Shown piece by piece: positions 9,172-16,483 of a stretch of DNA of 64,000 nucleotides. The notes below the pieces were generated by a model. That model did no database searches and was not told the DNA's origin. It saw only the letters and a list, made by a program, of their open reading frames with translations. Made by a program: the position numbers and the translations under genes. This DNA comes from Aurantibacillus circumpalustris (GTDB taxonomy: Bacteria; Bacteroidota; Bacteroidia; B-17B0; Aurantibacillaceae): NCBI RefSeq assembly GCF_029625215.1, contig NZ_CP121197.1, positions 558,001-622,000 of the forward strand. The letters run 5' to 3'. How positions within the stretch are numbered: the stretch's first letter is position 1; each line of letters begins with the position of its first letter.

Positions 9172-9507
9172 ATGAATATACAAGAAAAACTAGATAAAAT
9201 TAATTCGACGAATCTTGTAAGTAGGATAAATCTGCTTAAAGAGCTTATTGAATTAATCAACTATTATAAGAATTTAGAACTTAAGGAAGAAAAGTTAACT
9301 ACTGAAATTCTTGATTCAATTTCAGGAATGCGTTCCTCCAGATTTATTGAAACGCAAGATGACCTTGTCTTATTAGATGCTGCCATAGAATTTACTAGTC
9401 TGCTCCCAGAAAACAAATCAAATTTAAAGTTGCTTTTAAAAAACGCATTATATTATTCCAATTATTATCCCGAAAATACAATAAGACACGACTTGAAGAA
9501 GAAATAA
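9172..9507 (+). CDS. Small helical protein, probable orphan immunity protein
   Basis: 111 residues, no signal peptide, predicted almost wholly helical (NLVSRINLLKELIELINYY; SLLPENKSNLKLLLKNALY). The middle has a block (SISGMRSSRFIETQDDLVLLDAAI) that reads like a HEAT/ARM-type helical hairpin, a common shape among immunity proteins. The ATG lies one base after the stop of the orphan toxin tail, so the two would have been co-translated when the tail was part of a full toxin. I recognise no named family. Retained immunity genes behind orphan tails protect against sibling strains carrying the matching toxin; that role is inferred. A promoter for it is not evident. Confidence 0.6.
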   Translation: MNIQEKLDKINSTNLVSRINLLKELIELINYYKNLELKEEKLTTEILDSISGMRSSRFIETQDDLVLLDAAIEFTSLLPENKSNLKLLLKNALYYSNYYPENTIRHDLKKK

Positions 9508-9718
9508 ACAAAATCTAATGTGTTCCAACTCTTATAGAGTATCCTTGTAAATATGGCTAACTCATCTAAACCATACCTAACTTTAATAAATAATCGTATA
9601 CTATAAAACATAGCAAGCAATTGCTTCTACCATACCTAATTTCACATCATCTTTCTAACTACTGGTATCGAAAAAAATTTAAACAAAAATCAGCTAATTA
9701 AAATTATTAACATGAGAA

Positions 9719-9746
9719 TTGTTCGACTATTTAAATTCTATATTTG
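9719..9746 (+). promoter_or_regulatory. Candidate Bacteroidota promoter for the R-M operon
   Basis: TATATTTG at 9739-9746 matches the Bacteroidota -7 consensus TAnnTTTG exactly. A TTG at 9719-9721 sits 17 nt upstream as a possible -33 element, slightly closer than the usual 19-21 nt. The methyltransferase ATG is 25 nt downstream. It is the clearest promoter match I noticed in the window. Confidence 0.55.
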
Positions 9747-9777
9747 TAACCATGTATAAGGTTATATAATATGGTTA
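9747..9777. promoter_or_regulatory. Inverted repeat over the methyltransferase start: candidate operator
   Basis: TAACCAT (9747-9753) and ATGGTTA (9771-9777) are perfect inverted arms 17 nt apart; the inner flanks (GTATA and TATAAT) extend the symmetry imperfectly. The right arm contains the ATG of the methyltransferase, and the left arm begins directly after the -7 element. The methyltransferase carries its own N-terminal MerR-type helix-turn-helix, so this could be the site for autorepression. That is inference from geometry; no binding motif is known. Confidence 0.35.
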
Positions 9778-11045
9778 TTAAGAATTTTTATTCACTTTCA
9801 GAAGTCGCAAATATGCTAGGTAAAACAACTGAAACGCTCAGAAGATGGGATAAATCTGGGAAATTGGTCGCCGTTAGGGAACCAATGAGTAATTATCGTG
9901 TTTATAGAAAAGAACAACTTAAGATTTTTGATGAATTAGACTATTTATTTAAAAAAACGGAAGTAAATAATGAGCAGAAGGCTGCAAAAAACTTCTCCGT
10001 GCTTGAATTATTTGCAGGCGCAGGTGGTTTAGCAATTGGATTAGAACAGGCTGGTTTAAAATGTCTAGCACTTAACGAATACGACCATTGGGCAGCGGAA
10101 ACACTTCGAGCAAATAGACCAAATTGGAACGTTATAGAAGATGACATTAGAAATGTATCTTTTGAAAAATTTAAAGGCAAAGTGGATGTTGTTACTGGAG
10201 GATTTCCTTGTCAGGCATTTAGTTACGCTGGAAAGAAACTTGGATTACAAGACGCACGAGGAACTTTATTTTACGAATTTGCAAGAGCGGTCAATGAAAC
10301 CAAACCGTTAATTTGTGTCGGTGAAAACGTTAGGGGTCTATTAAATCATGACAACGGAAGAACTATTGAAGGGATGATCTCTATTCTTGAAGAATTAGGA
10401 TATAAGGTTCTTAACCCAAGAATTTTAAAGGCTATTTATTATAAAGTACCACAAAAACGAGAACGTTTAATTCTAGTTGGCATTAGAAAAGATATTGATC
10501 TAGATTTTCAATTCCCAAACCCATTCAAAAAAATCTACACATTAAAGGACGCTCTCAAAAAGGGTGAGTTATATCCAACTAACGTCCCTTTATCTTTAGG
10601 GCCATCTTACCCGAAAAGAAAAAAAGAAATATTAGACTTGATCCCGCAAGGAGGTTATTGGAGAGACCTGCCATTAAAATTGCAAAAAGAATACATGCAA
10701 AAAAGCTTTTATCTTGGTGGAGGTAAGACCGGAATTGCAAGAAGAATAAGTTGGAACGAACCTTGTTTAACTCTAACATGCAGTCCTGCTCAGAAACAAA
10801 CGGAAAGATGTCATCCTGAAGAAACGCGTCCTTTTAGAGTTAGAGAATATGCCCGAATTCAAACGTTTCCTGACGACTGGAAGTTTGCTGGTTCTACTTC
10901 CCAACAATATAAACAAATTGGAAATGCGGTTCCTGTGAATCTGGCCAAAGAAATCGGTTTTTCGTTGATTAAATTTCTAAACGAATATTACTCTTTGAAC
11001 GGCAAAACTGGAAGCAAAAAGGTCGCATCTATCAAACGGGTATAG
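9771..11045 (+). CDS. C5 cytosine DNA methyltransferase with N-terminal MerR-type HTH
   Basis: 424 residues. Residues 5-50 form a MerR-like helix-turn-helix (FYSLSEVANMLGKTTETLRRW). The rest is a C5-cytosine methyltransferase with motif I (LELFAGAGGLAIGL, ~79-92), the PCQ catalytic loop (GGFPCQAF, nucleophile C147), the ENV motif (E185-N186-V187), QKRERLILVG and a C-terminal QIGNAVP motif X. It transfers a methyl group from S-adenosylmethionine to cytosine. An Eco47II-family endonuclease follows 64 nt downstream, so the pair should protect and cut the same site, probably GGNCC. The HTH fusion suggests that the enzyme also controls transcription of the cassette; an inverted repeat overlaps its start. 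Family certain, target sequence inferred from the partner. Confidence 0.95.
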   Translation: MVIKNFYSLSEVANMLGKTTETLRRWDKSGKLVAVREPMSNYRVYRKEQLKIFDELDYLFKKTEVNNEQKAAKNFSVLELFAGAGGLAIGLEQAGLKCLALNEYDHWAAETLRANRPNWNVIEDDIRNVSFEKFKGKVDVVTGGFPCQAFSYAGKKLGLQDARGTLFYEFARAVNETKPLICVGENVRGLLNHDNGRTIEGMISILEELGYKVLNPRILKAIYYKVPQKRERLILVGIRKDIDLDFQFPNPFKKIYTLKDALKKGELYPTNVPLSLGPSYPKRKKEILDLIPQGGYWRDLPLKLQKEYMQKSFYLGGGKTGIARRISWNEPCLTLTCSPAQKQTERCHPEETRPFRVREYARIQTFPDDWKFAGSTSQQYKQIGNAVPVNLAKEIGFSLIKFLNEYYSLNGKTGSKKVASIKRV

Positions 11046-11109
11046 TTATTATTCTTGTTATTTTGTAAATTATATTACTTTTGGCGATAGATCCCAAATT
11101 AATGTTATT

Positions 11110-11820
11110 ATGCCAATTTTAAAATGGATTAGCGACAAAGACCTTAAAAGTGCCGTATCAAACTTATTAAATACTGCTTCCTTAGCCAAAAAGAATTCCA
11201 CAAAGAGTTTTAATAAAAATGTCATTGATCCATTTTCAGCAGTGTTTGAAATATCTGGATTTGAAATTGACTACGCCACTTGGCTGAAAAGTGAAACTAC
11301 AAGGCAAGCGCAAAAAACTCTACAAAACCATATAGGCGATTTTCATCAAACTATTCTTGGCCTTTCGAACAGTTGGGAAAACATGAAGACTGGAAATGTA
11401 ATGGATTTAGTTTCACACAAACACAAAATTATTGCTGAGGTAAAAAATAAATTTAACACCATTTCAGGGGGTAAACTTTCTGATCTTTATCATTCCTTGC
11501 AGGGACAAGTAATGCCGAAAAGTAGTCGATATAAGGGTTATACCGCCTATTATGTAGCAATTATTCCGAAAAAACCTAAACGTTACGACATTGAGTTTAC
11601 GCCATCCAATAAAGAAGAAGGTGAGAAGTGTCCTTCAAATAAAAAAATAAGAGAGACTGACGGCGCTAGTTTTTACGATTTAGTTACCGGTCATAAAAAT
11701 GCTTTAGAAACATTGTTTGATGCGCTGCCTGATGTAATTTCAGAATGTTCTGACGGCAAATATAAAGTCAAGGACAAAGAAAAACTTAAAGAGTTTTTCA
11801 ACACAGCTTACAAACATTAA
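11110..11820 (+). CDS. Type II restriction endonuclease, Eco47II family
   Basis: 236 residues, no signal peptide. The order of motifs fits the Eco47II/Sau96I-type family (RE_Eco47II): SFNKNVIDPFSAVFEI near the N-terminus, IGDFHQTILGL, then MDLVSHKHKIIAEVKNK, in which D99, E110 and K112 supply the PD-(D/E)XK metal site, followed by KFNTISGG. Known members recognise GGNCC. The gene follows the methyltransferase in the same direction, the usual protective order in which the methylase is made first. GC-rich hairpins lie right after its stop and may terminate transcription. Family fairly sure; specificity is transferred from relatives. Confidence 0.88.
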   Translation: MPILKWISDKDLKSAVSNLLNTASLAKKNSTKSFNKNVIDPFSAVFEISGFEIDYATWLKSETTRQAQKTLQNHIGDFHQTILGLSNSWENMKTGNVMDLVSHKHKIIAEVKNKFNTISGGKLSDLYHSLQGQVMPKSSRYKGYTAYYVAIIPKKPKRYDIEFTPSNKEEGEKCPSNKKIRETDGASFYDLVTGHKNALETLFDALPDVISECSDGKYKVKDKEKLKEFFNTAYKH

Positions 11821-11829
11821 TTCCCCCCC

Positions 11830-11966
11830 GTTCGCCATAGCATGTCGAAACTGCCCGTTGGGCGTAGCGTCTCGCTACGTTCGCATTAACCGGCGTCCCG
11901 CCGATAATTGTAATGCAGGAAAAGCTTTAACTGTTGAGAATACAATGAGCTAAGGCCAGAGGCCTT
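11830..11966. repeat. Right copy of the direct repeat followed by GC-rich hairpins
   Basis: 11830-11871 is the right-hand partner of 8934-8975 (34 of 42 identical, same orientation). It continues into two short perfect hairpins, CGTAGCG/CGCTACG (11863-11879) and CGGCG/CGCCG (11891-11903), then a palindrome AAGGCC-AGA-GGCCTT (11952-11966). The GC content is far above the local average. The block lies between the endonuclease and the SIMPL gene. It may be a REP-like palindromic element or the scar of an insertion of the R-M segment. Confidence 0.6.
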
Positions 11967-12078
11967 GTAAGAAAAGGTGTAATGTTCCGCTCCACCAACT
12001 AGGGAAAGTAATACCGTTTTAAAATAATTGTATCTTCGATGAAGAAAGAGTAAAAGAATTCTTAATATAACAAGCAAA

Positions 12079-12828
12079 ATGAATACAAAAACCGAATACA
12101 TTAAATCCATTTCAATAATAATTGCATTTGTTGTCAGCGCAATTATTTTAGGAAACGCCATTCAGAGATTTAAAAATGAGGATCGGTATATTTCTGTAAA
12201 AGGGTTCTCTGAAAAAGAAGTAAAGGCAGACCTTGTCATATGGACTATTAAAATTCGTGTTGCGGATAATGAGTTAATAAAGGGCAACTCTAATTTAGAA
12301 TCTTTAAAAGCAAAGGTAACAGACTTCTTGGTTACGAAAGGTGTAGCGAAAACAGAAATTAATTCTTTGGATATTTTGGTAATCGATAATCAAGCTAATG
12401 AGTATAACGCAAATATCACAAATAGAATGCGGTACATTATTGAAGAAACGATAGAAGTCCGCTCAAACAATGTAGAACTCATTCAAAAAATAAGCAGAAT
12501 GACCAATGAACTTTTAAATGCAGGTGTAGCGCTTTCAACAAAAAGTGACTGGCGTGGTTCGGGTTTACAGTTTATTTTCACAAAATTAAATACCATTAAA
12601 CCGCAAATGATAACCGAGGCAATAAAAAATGCAAAAGATGCGGCAATTCAATTTACCAGAGAGAGTGATACCAAATTAGGAAAATTAAGAAAAGCGAATC
12701 AAGGATTATTTTCTATACAAGACCGCGACGAAACGTTTAGCAGTGAGGAGGGATTTCCACGTAATGGAACATCAGGCGTTATGAAAAAAGTAAGAGTTGT
12801 TCTCTCGGTAGACTATTCCATTGAATAA
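12079..12828 (+). CDS. SIMPL domain-containing protein (DUF541)
   Basis: 249 residues with one N-terminal membrane anchor (residues ~8-28, IKSISIIIAFVVSAIILGNAI) and the rest outside the cytoplasm. The start of the domain (RYISVKGFSEKEVKADLVIWTIKI) is the hallmark of SIMPL/DUF541 proteins such as the BP26/OMP28 group, which form oligomeric periplasmic rings and are linked to oxidative stress and membrane integrity. The length is standard. It is monocistronic: GC-rich hairpins lie upstream and the 319-bp repeat array begins 34 nt downstream. The family is clear, the cellular role is not. Confidence 0.9.
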   Translation: MNTKTEYIKSISIIIAFVVSAIILGNAIQRFKNEDRYISVKGFSEKEVKADLVIWTIKIRVADNELIKGNSNLESLKAKVTDFLVTKGVAKTEINSLDILVIDNQANEYNANITNRMRYIIEETIEVRSNNVELIQKISRMTNELLNAGVALSTKSDWRGSGLQFIFTKLNTIKPQMITEAIKNAKDAAIQFTRESDTKLGKLRKANQGLFSIQDRDETFSSEEGFPRNGTSGVMKKVRVVLSVDYSIE

Positions 12829-12861
12829 TCTGCTGCCAGCAATGCGTTTAAAGCTCCCTTC

Positions 12862-13550
12862 GAGTTAACCACGAAGGGCACAAAGTGAATCACGAAGGAC
12901 ACAAAGGATTTAAAAAATATTATCTGTCTTTAACTGGACGCCCTCAGTTTTCCCAGCGGTTAAATTGTTCTTCTTTGTGCGCTTTGTGTCTGCTTCGTGT
13001 TCTTTGTGGTTTAGTTGTACTTCGAATTAACCACAAAGGTCACAAAGTGTTTCACGAAGAGCACAAAGAATTAAAAACTCTGTATTACTCTGTGCCTCCT
13101 CAGTGTTACTCTGTGGTTAGGTTATCCTTCTTTGTGTGCTTTGCGTCTACTTCGTGTTCTTTGTGGTTTAGTTGTACTTCGAATTAACCACAAAGGGCAC
13201 AAAGTGAATCACGAAGGGCACAAAGGATTTAAAAAATATTATCTGTCTTTAACTGGACGCCCTCAGTTTTCCCAGCGGTTAAATTGTTCTTCTTTGTGCG
13301 CTTTGCGTCTGCTTCGTGTTCTTTGTGGTTTAGTTGTACTTCGAATTAACCACAAAGGTCACAAAGTGTTTCACGAAGAGCACAAAGAATTAAAAACTCT
13401 GTATTACTCTGTGCCTCCTCTGTGTTACTCTGTGGTTAGGTTATCCTTCTTTGTGTGCTTTGCGTCTACTTCGTGTTCTTTGTGGTTTAGTTGTACTTCG
13501 AATTAACCACAAAGGGCACAAAGTGAAGCGCGAAGAACACAAAGAATAAA
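12862..13550. repeat. Tandem 319-bp direct repeat (about 2.2 copies) made of nested hairpins
   Basis: Copy 1 is 12862-13180, copy 2 is 13181-13499, and the first ~50 bases of a third copy end near 13550. Within each 319-bp unit are two hairpins of the AACCACAAAG family: one with a centre containing CTGGACGCCCTCAGTTTTCC, one whose centre holds a second word family (CTCTGTG...CTCTGTGGTTAG). The copies differ at only a few bases (for example CTTTGTGTCTG versus CTTTGCGTCTG), so the duplication is recent. Plus-strand open frames here translate to N-H-K-G-H-K-type strings and are repeat artefacts. Confidence 0.93.
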
Positions 13551-14048
13551 GTTAACTCAAAGTTAATTACCCGAAATTTGTACGACCTTCACTATGTGTG
13601 ATTTATATGGACCAATTTAAACTCAGCGCAAGTGCATGGTATTTTATTTGCCAAAAAGTTAATCAAAAAGGCTGTCACTCTGCCTGCGTATTAATACTTA
13701 TTTTGTTCATTTTTTAGCTTATTTACTACAACAAAAGTCACTCTTTTGGTGGCTCTAACAGCTCAGTCGCAATAGCGGCGCAGATTTATCGCAAAAATGA
13801 TGATCTCGAAATTTATCAATATTAATTTTGTAAATCAAAACTTAAAGTTTAGGTTTATGACCAAGAATTGTACTCAAAAATTACTGCCCTAAAACAAAAA
13901 ATTCACTATTAAATTTTATTAAACTCTTGTTCTCATTTATGAAGATTAATTCAATTGTGTTGTGGTAACTGATGTAAGAAATGAGCCAATCGAATGGAGA
14001 CCAGCTACCATTGAAAAAACGGAGAATATCTTTTATAATCTTTAAAAA
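13551..14048. other. Intergenic stretch without recognisable features
   Basis: About 500 bases between the repeat array and the five-gene operon. It is AT-rich with stops in all frames; the minus-strand frame at its right end overlaps the signal peptide of the next gene and is not credible. No tRNA-like or terminator-like structure is evident. The promoter of the operon must lie here, but I found no good TAnnTTTG match close to the first gene. Confidence 0.5.
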
Positions 14049-15383
14049 ATGAAAATGAAAAAAACAATTACAAGCTTCGGGCTGTTGCTTTTTGGCATGA
14101 GCTCTTTTGTTAACGCCCAAGAAAAACCAGTAGATGTTAAATACCGTAGAAGTTCACTACACACAATGGTTATTGAGTCAGAAAAATTTCCACAAAAGGA
14201 AGTGGTTCTTAAAGCTTTTCAAAATGCCCCTTTCCCTGATAAATATAATGAGCATACCATTGGTGATAAATCTTTTAACCCTGTTAACTACACATTAACA
14301 GGCGAAGAAAAATCAAAAATTTACACATCTTCTAAACTAGGGAAACTTGCTGCTAGTGCTGCGGACATAAAAACCGATTCTGTTTCAAAAGAACTGCCCG
14401 AGAGAATTCTAAAATATATCTCTAAAGAAAAAATCGCTAACAAGCTTGTTGCAAAATGGTTTAATAGGCAAGCTGATGGTAGTTTTGATTGGAATTTAGT
14501 AGCAGACAGAGGTGTGTTCAACGCTTCTTTCCTTGAAGCAAAGGCTGCTCAAGCTTCATCTGATGGTCAAGCTTTACTAAAAACAGCCGGCTTCGAATTA
14601 ATTGGCAATACTTTTGTAGTAATCAATAAGTTTAAATTTCACGCAAATGAGCCTGTGGCTGCCGCTATTAGAGACGGAGCAAAAGCAGAGTTAGCAAAAA
14701 CCATGTCTGGAAAACCACAAATGTTAATCGACAAAGCAAATAGCTCCATCGATAAAGTTTACGAAAGAACCAAGGAAGGTTACACCATTTTTGCAACCTC
14801 TTATCTTTATCAACTAGTTTGGAACGATACTGTTTCAAATGCTTTTTTTACAGACATGTATATGGAGAAAGGCAGTGTTGACGCCAAAAAGAAAGCGACA
14901 TTTGACAACTCAGATATATTTAAGCTCGAATTTATTGGCGACGAAAGCGCATCAGCTTTGATAACCTTTTCTTTAAAAGAGAAAAGAACAGAAGAACAAA
15001 CCATTTCGCTTGCAACAGTAAGAATCGTTGATAACGTTTACGCTAAGCTTCAAAAAAAATACGATGTGTTTAAAACGAAAACACCACTTTACACAGGCAA
15101 TCCTATTACAGCAAAAATTGGTGTGAAAGAAGGGTTAGAAGGTGGAGAGAAATTTGACGTACTTGAGCAAAATATTGATCCAAAAACTGGAGTAGCTACT
15201 TACAAAAGTATTGGCACAATTAAAGTGGATAAAGATTTGATTTGGGATAATACTTACAATGATGGCGAAGCTCCAGTTGCTGTAGTTGAAGAAGGTAAAG
15301 AAGCAAAACCTGTTCTTGATCGCACAACATTTTCAGGAGGAAAGAAATTTTACTCAGGTTTGCTAATAAAACAAATAAAATAA
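14049..15383 (+). CDS. Exported protein of unknown function, first gene of a five-gene envelope operon
   Basis: 444 residues with a typical signal peptide (ITSFGLLLFGMSSFVNAQ). The mature part is mixed alpha/beta with no lipobox, no membrane segment and no T9SS tail, so it is likely periplasmic. A strand-rich C-terminal half contains KIGVKEGLEGGEKFDVLEQN, which reads like a small beta-barrel or SH3-like segment, and ends GGKKFYSGLLIKQIK. I do not recognise a named family, although proteins like this occur in other Bacteroidota. Four further exported proteins follow in the same direction, with a hairpin at 15395-15424 before the second. ATG at 14055 is an alternative start with little effect. 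Confidence 0.85.
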   Translation: MKMKKTITSFGLLLFGMSSFVNAQEKPVDVKYRRSSLHTMVIESEKFPQKEVVLKAFQNAPFPDKYNEHTIGDKSFNPVNYTLTGEEKSKIYTSSKLGKLAASAADIKTDSVSKELPERILKYISKEKIANKLVAKWFNRQADGSFDWNLVADRGVFNASFLEAKAAQASSDGQALLKTAGFELIGNTFVVINKFKFHANEPVAAAIRDGAKAELAKTMSGKPQMLIDKANSSIDKVYERTKEGYTIFATSYLYQLVWNDTVSNAFFTDMYMEKGSVDAKKKATFDNSDIFKLEFIGDESASALITFSLKEKRTEEQTISLATVRIVDNVYAKLQKKYDVFKTKTPLYTGNPITAKIGVKEGLEGGEKFDVLEQNIDPKTGVATYKSIGTIKVDKDLIWDNTYNDGEAPVAVVEEGKEAKPVLDRTTFSGGKKFYSGLLIKQIK

Positions 15384-15394
15384 TTTATGTTTAA

Positions 15395-15431
15395 GCTAGA
15401 ATATGGAAATAACCATGTTCTAGCATTTTAT
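15395..15431 (+). terminator. Hairpin between first and second operon genes (attenuator or terminator)
   Basis: GCTAGAATATGG (15395-15406) pairs with CCATGTTCTAGC (15413-15424) around a six-base loop, 12 pairs with one G-T. It is followed by ATTTTATTC, a weak U tract. It may partially terminate transcription so that the first gene is made in excess over the next four. Confidence 0.5.
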
Positions 15432-15452
15432 TCACTCAGAAAAAAAGACAAA

Positions 15453-15974
15453 ATGAAAACTACACTAAAAAAAATACACCTTTTATTTTTATTGATGTTA
15501 GGCTTTACAATCGTTTCAAATGCACAAGCAAAAAAGAAAGCGAATAAAGATACCGAAGCGTGGCGATATGAAATCGAAGTAGTGCAAACAGGAACACAAG
15601 GAACTTATTTAATTAAAGTATGGTCCTACTCTAAAAAACCAGATGTTGCTATTGAACAAGCTAAAAAAAATGCAGTTCATGGTATTATCTTTAAAGGATT
15701 TTCCGGAACATCGACTGTGCCAGGTCAAAAAGCATTAACAAGCAATGTTAATTTAGAAGATGAAAAAGAAGATTTCTTTAAACCGTTTTTTGCTGATGGT
15801 GGCAAGTACATGAAATTTGTTTCCACTTCAAACGATGGCGCTGTTGCTGCAGAAGACAGAATGAAAATTGGTAAGGAATACAAGGTTGGCGTAATTGTTT
15901 CTGTAAACGTTTCGGCATTAAGAAAAGATTTAGAAGACGCCGGAATTATTAAATCACTAAGTTCAGGTTTCTAA
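15453..15974 (+). CDS. Exported protein of unknown function, paralogue of the next gene
   Basis: I chose the ATG at 15453 because it gives a clean signal peptide (MKTTLKKIHLLFLLMLGF, then SNAQA); an upstream ATG at 15387 would bury it and run through the hairpin. The 173-residue product has a domain of repeating strand-helix type: YEIEVVQTGTQGTYLIKVW, then AIEQAKKNAVHGIIFKGF and KKYMKFV-like segments. The lipoprotein encoded next door shares the same order (A-x-E-Q-A-x-K, then N-x-x-D-x-F-x-x-F-F and G-x-Y-x-K-F-V), so the two arose by duplication. The A-x-E-Q-A-K...G pattern recalls LPP20/FlgT-like envelope proteins, but that is only a resemblance. Confidence 0.85.
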   Translation: MKTTLKKIHLLFLLMLGFTIVSNAQAKKKANKDTEAWRYEIEVVQTGTQGTYLIKVWSYSKKPDVAIEQAKKNAVHGIIFKGFSGTSTVPGQKALTSNVNLEDEKEDFFKPFFADGGKYMKFVSTSNDGAVAAEDRMKIGKEYKVGVIVSVNVSALRKDLEDAGIIKSLSSGF

Positions 15975-15989
15975 AATTAAATTTATACT

Positions 15990-16478
15990 ATGAAAAGTAT
16001 CCAATTCTCCTTAGTGTTTATAAGTGCCATACTACTGGTAAACTGTAGTCCAAGTAAAAAAATATCAGGAAACTACACACACGAAGTCGAGTGCATGGGA
16101 AGTGAACTTGATGGAAGTATTACCTTAAAAACATGGGGTAAAGGAAAAAATAGAGCCGACGCTTTAGAACAAGCAAGAAAAGAAGCAATAAACGCTGTTT
16201 TATTTATTGGTATTAGAAATGGGAAACCAGATTGTGATTCTCGGCCTATTTTAAATGCTCCAAATATTCGCGAAAACCAAGCTGACTACTTTAGTACTTT
16301 TTTTAAGGATGAAGGTGCTTACAAAAAATTCGTTTCGGGCAAAGACGAATCCTTTGGTAAAAAAGAAAGGGTACAAGGAAGAGATGGAGAAGTTATGTTT
16401 GGCTTTATTGTGCGCGTTCTGAGAAGTGACTTAAAAAAACAAATGATAAGCGACGAAATTTTAAATATAGAAAAATAA
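15990..16478 (+). CDS. Lipoprotein of unknown function, paralogue of the previous gene
   Basis: 162 residues with a lipoprotein signal peptide ending in the lipobox LLVNC (Cys ~20), so it is anchored to a membrane. The mature part has the same domain as the preceding protein: SITLKTWGKG, DALEQARKEAINAVLFIGI, NQADYFSTFFKDEGAYKKFV. It starts 15 nt after its paralogue. One soluble and one lipidated copy in tandem suggests a membrane-tethered partner complex. Function unknown. Confidence 0.87.
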   Translation: MKSIQFSLVFISAILLVNCSPSKKISGNYTHEVECMGSELDGSITLKTWGKGKNRADALEQARKEAINAVLFIGIRNGKPDCDSRPILNAPNIRENQADYFSTFFKDEGAYKKFVSGKDESFGKKERVQGRDGEVMFGFIVRVLRSDLKKQMISDEILNIEK

Positions 16479-16483
16479 AAAAC

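Noticed and set aside
12885-13506. Plus-strand open frames over the 319-bp tandem repeat
   Set aside because: Two near-identical repeat translations (N-H-K-G-H-K type); an artefact of the repeat, not a gene pair.
13881-14120. Minus-strand open frame across the start of the envelope operon
   Set aside because: It overlaps a well-supported signal peptide on the plus strand and has no domain or coding-like composition.
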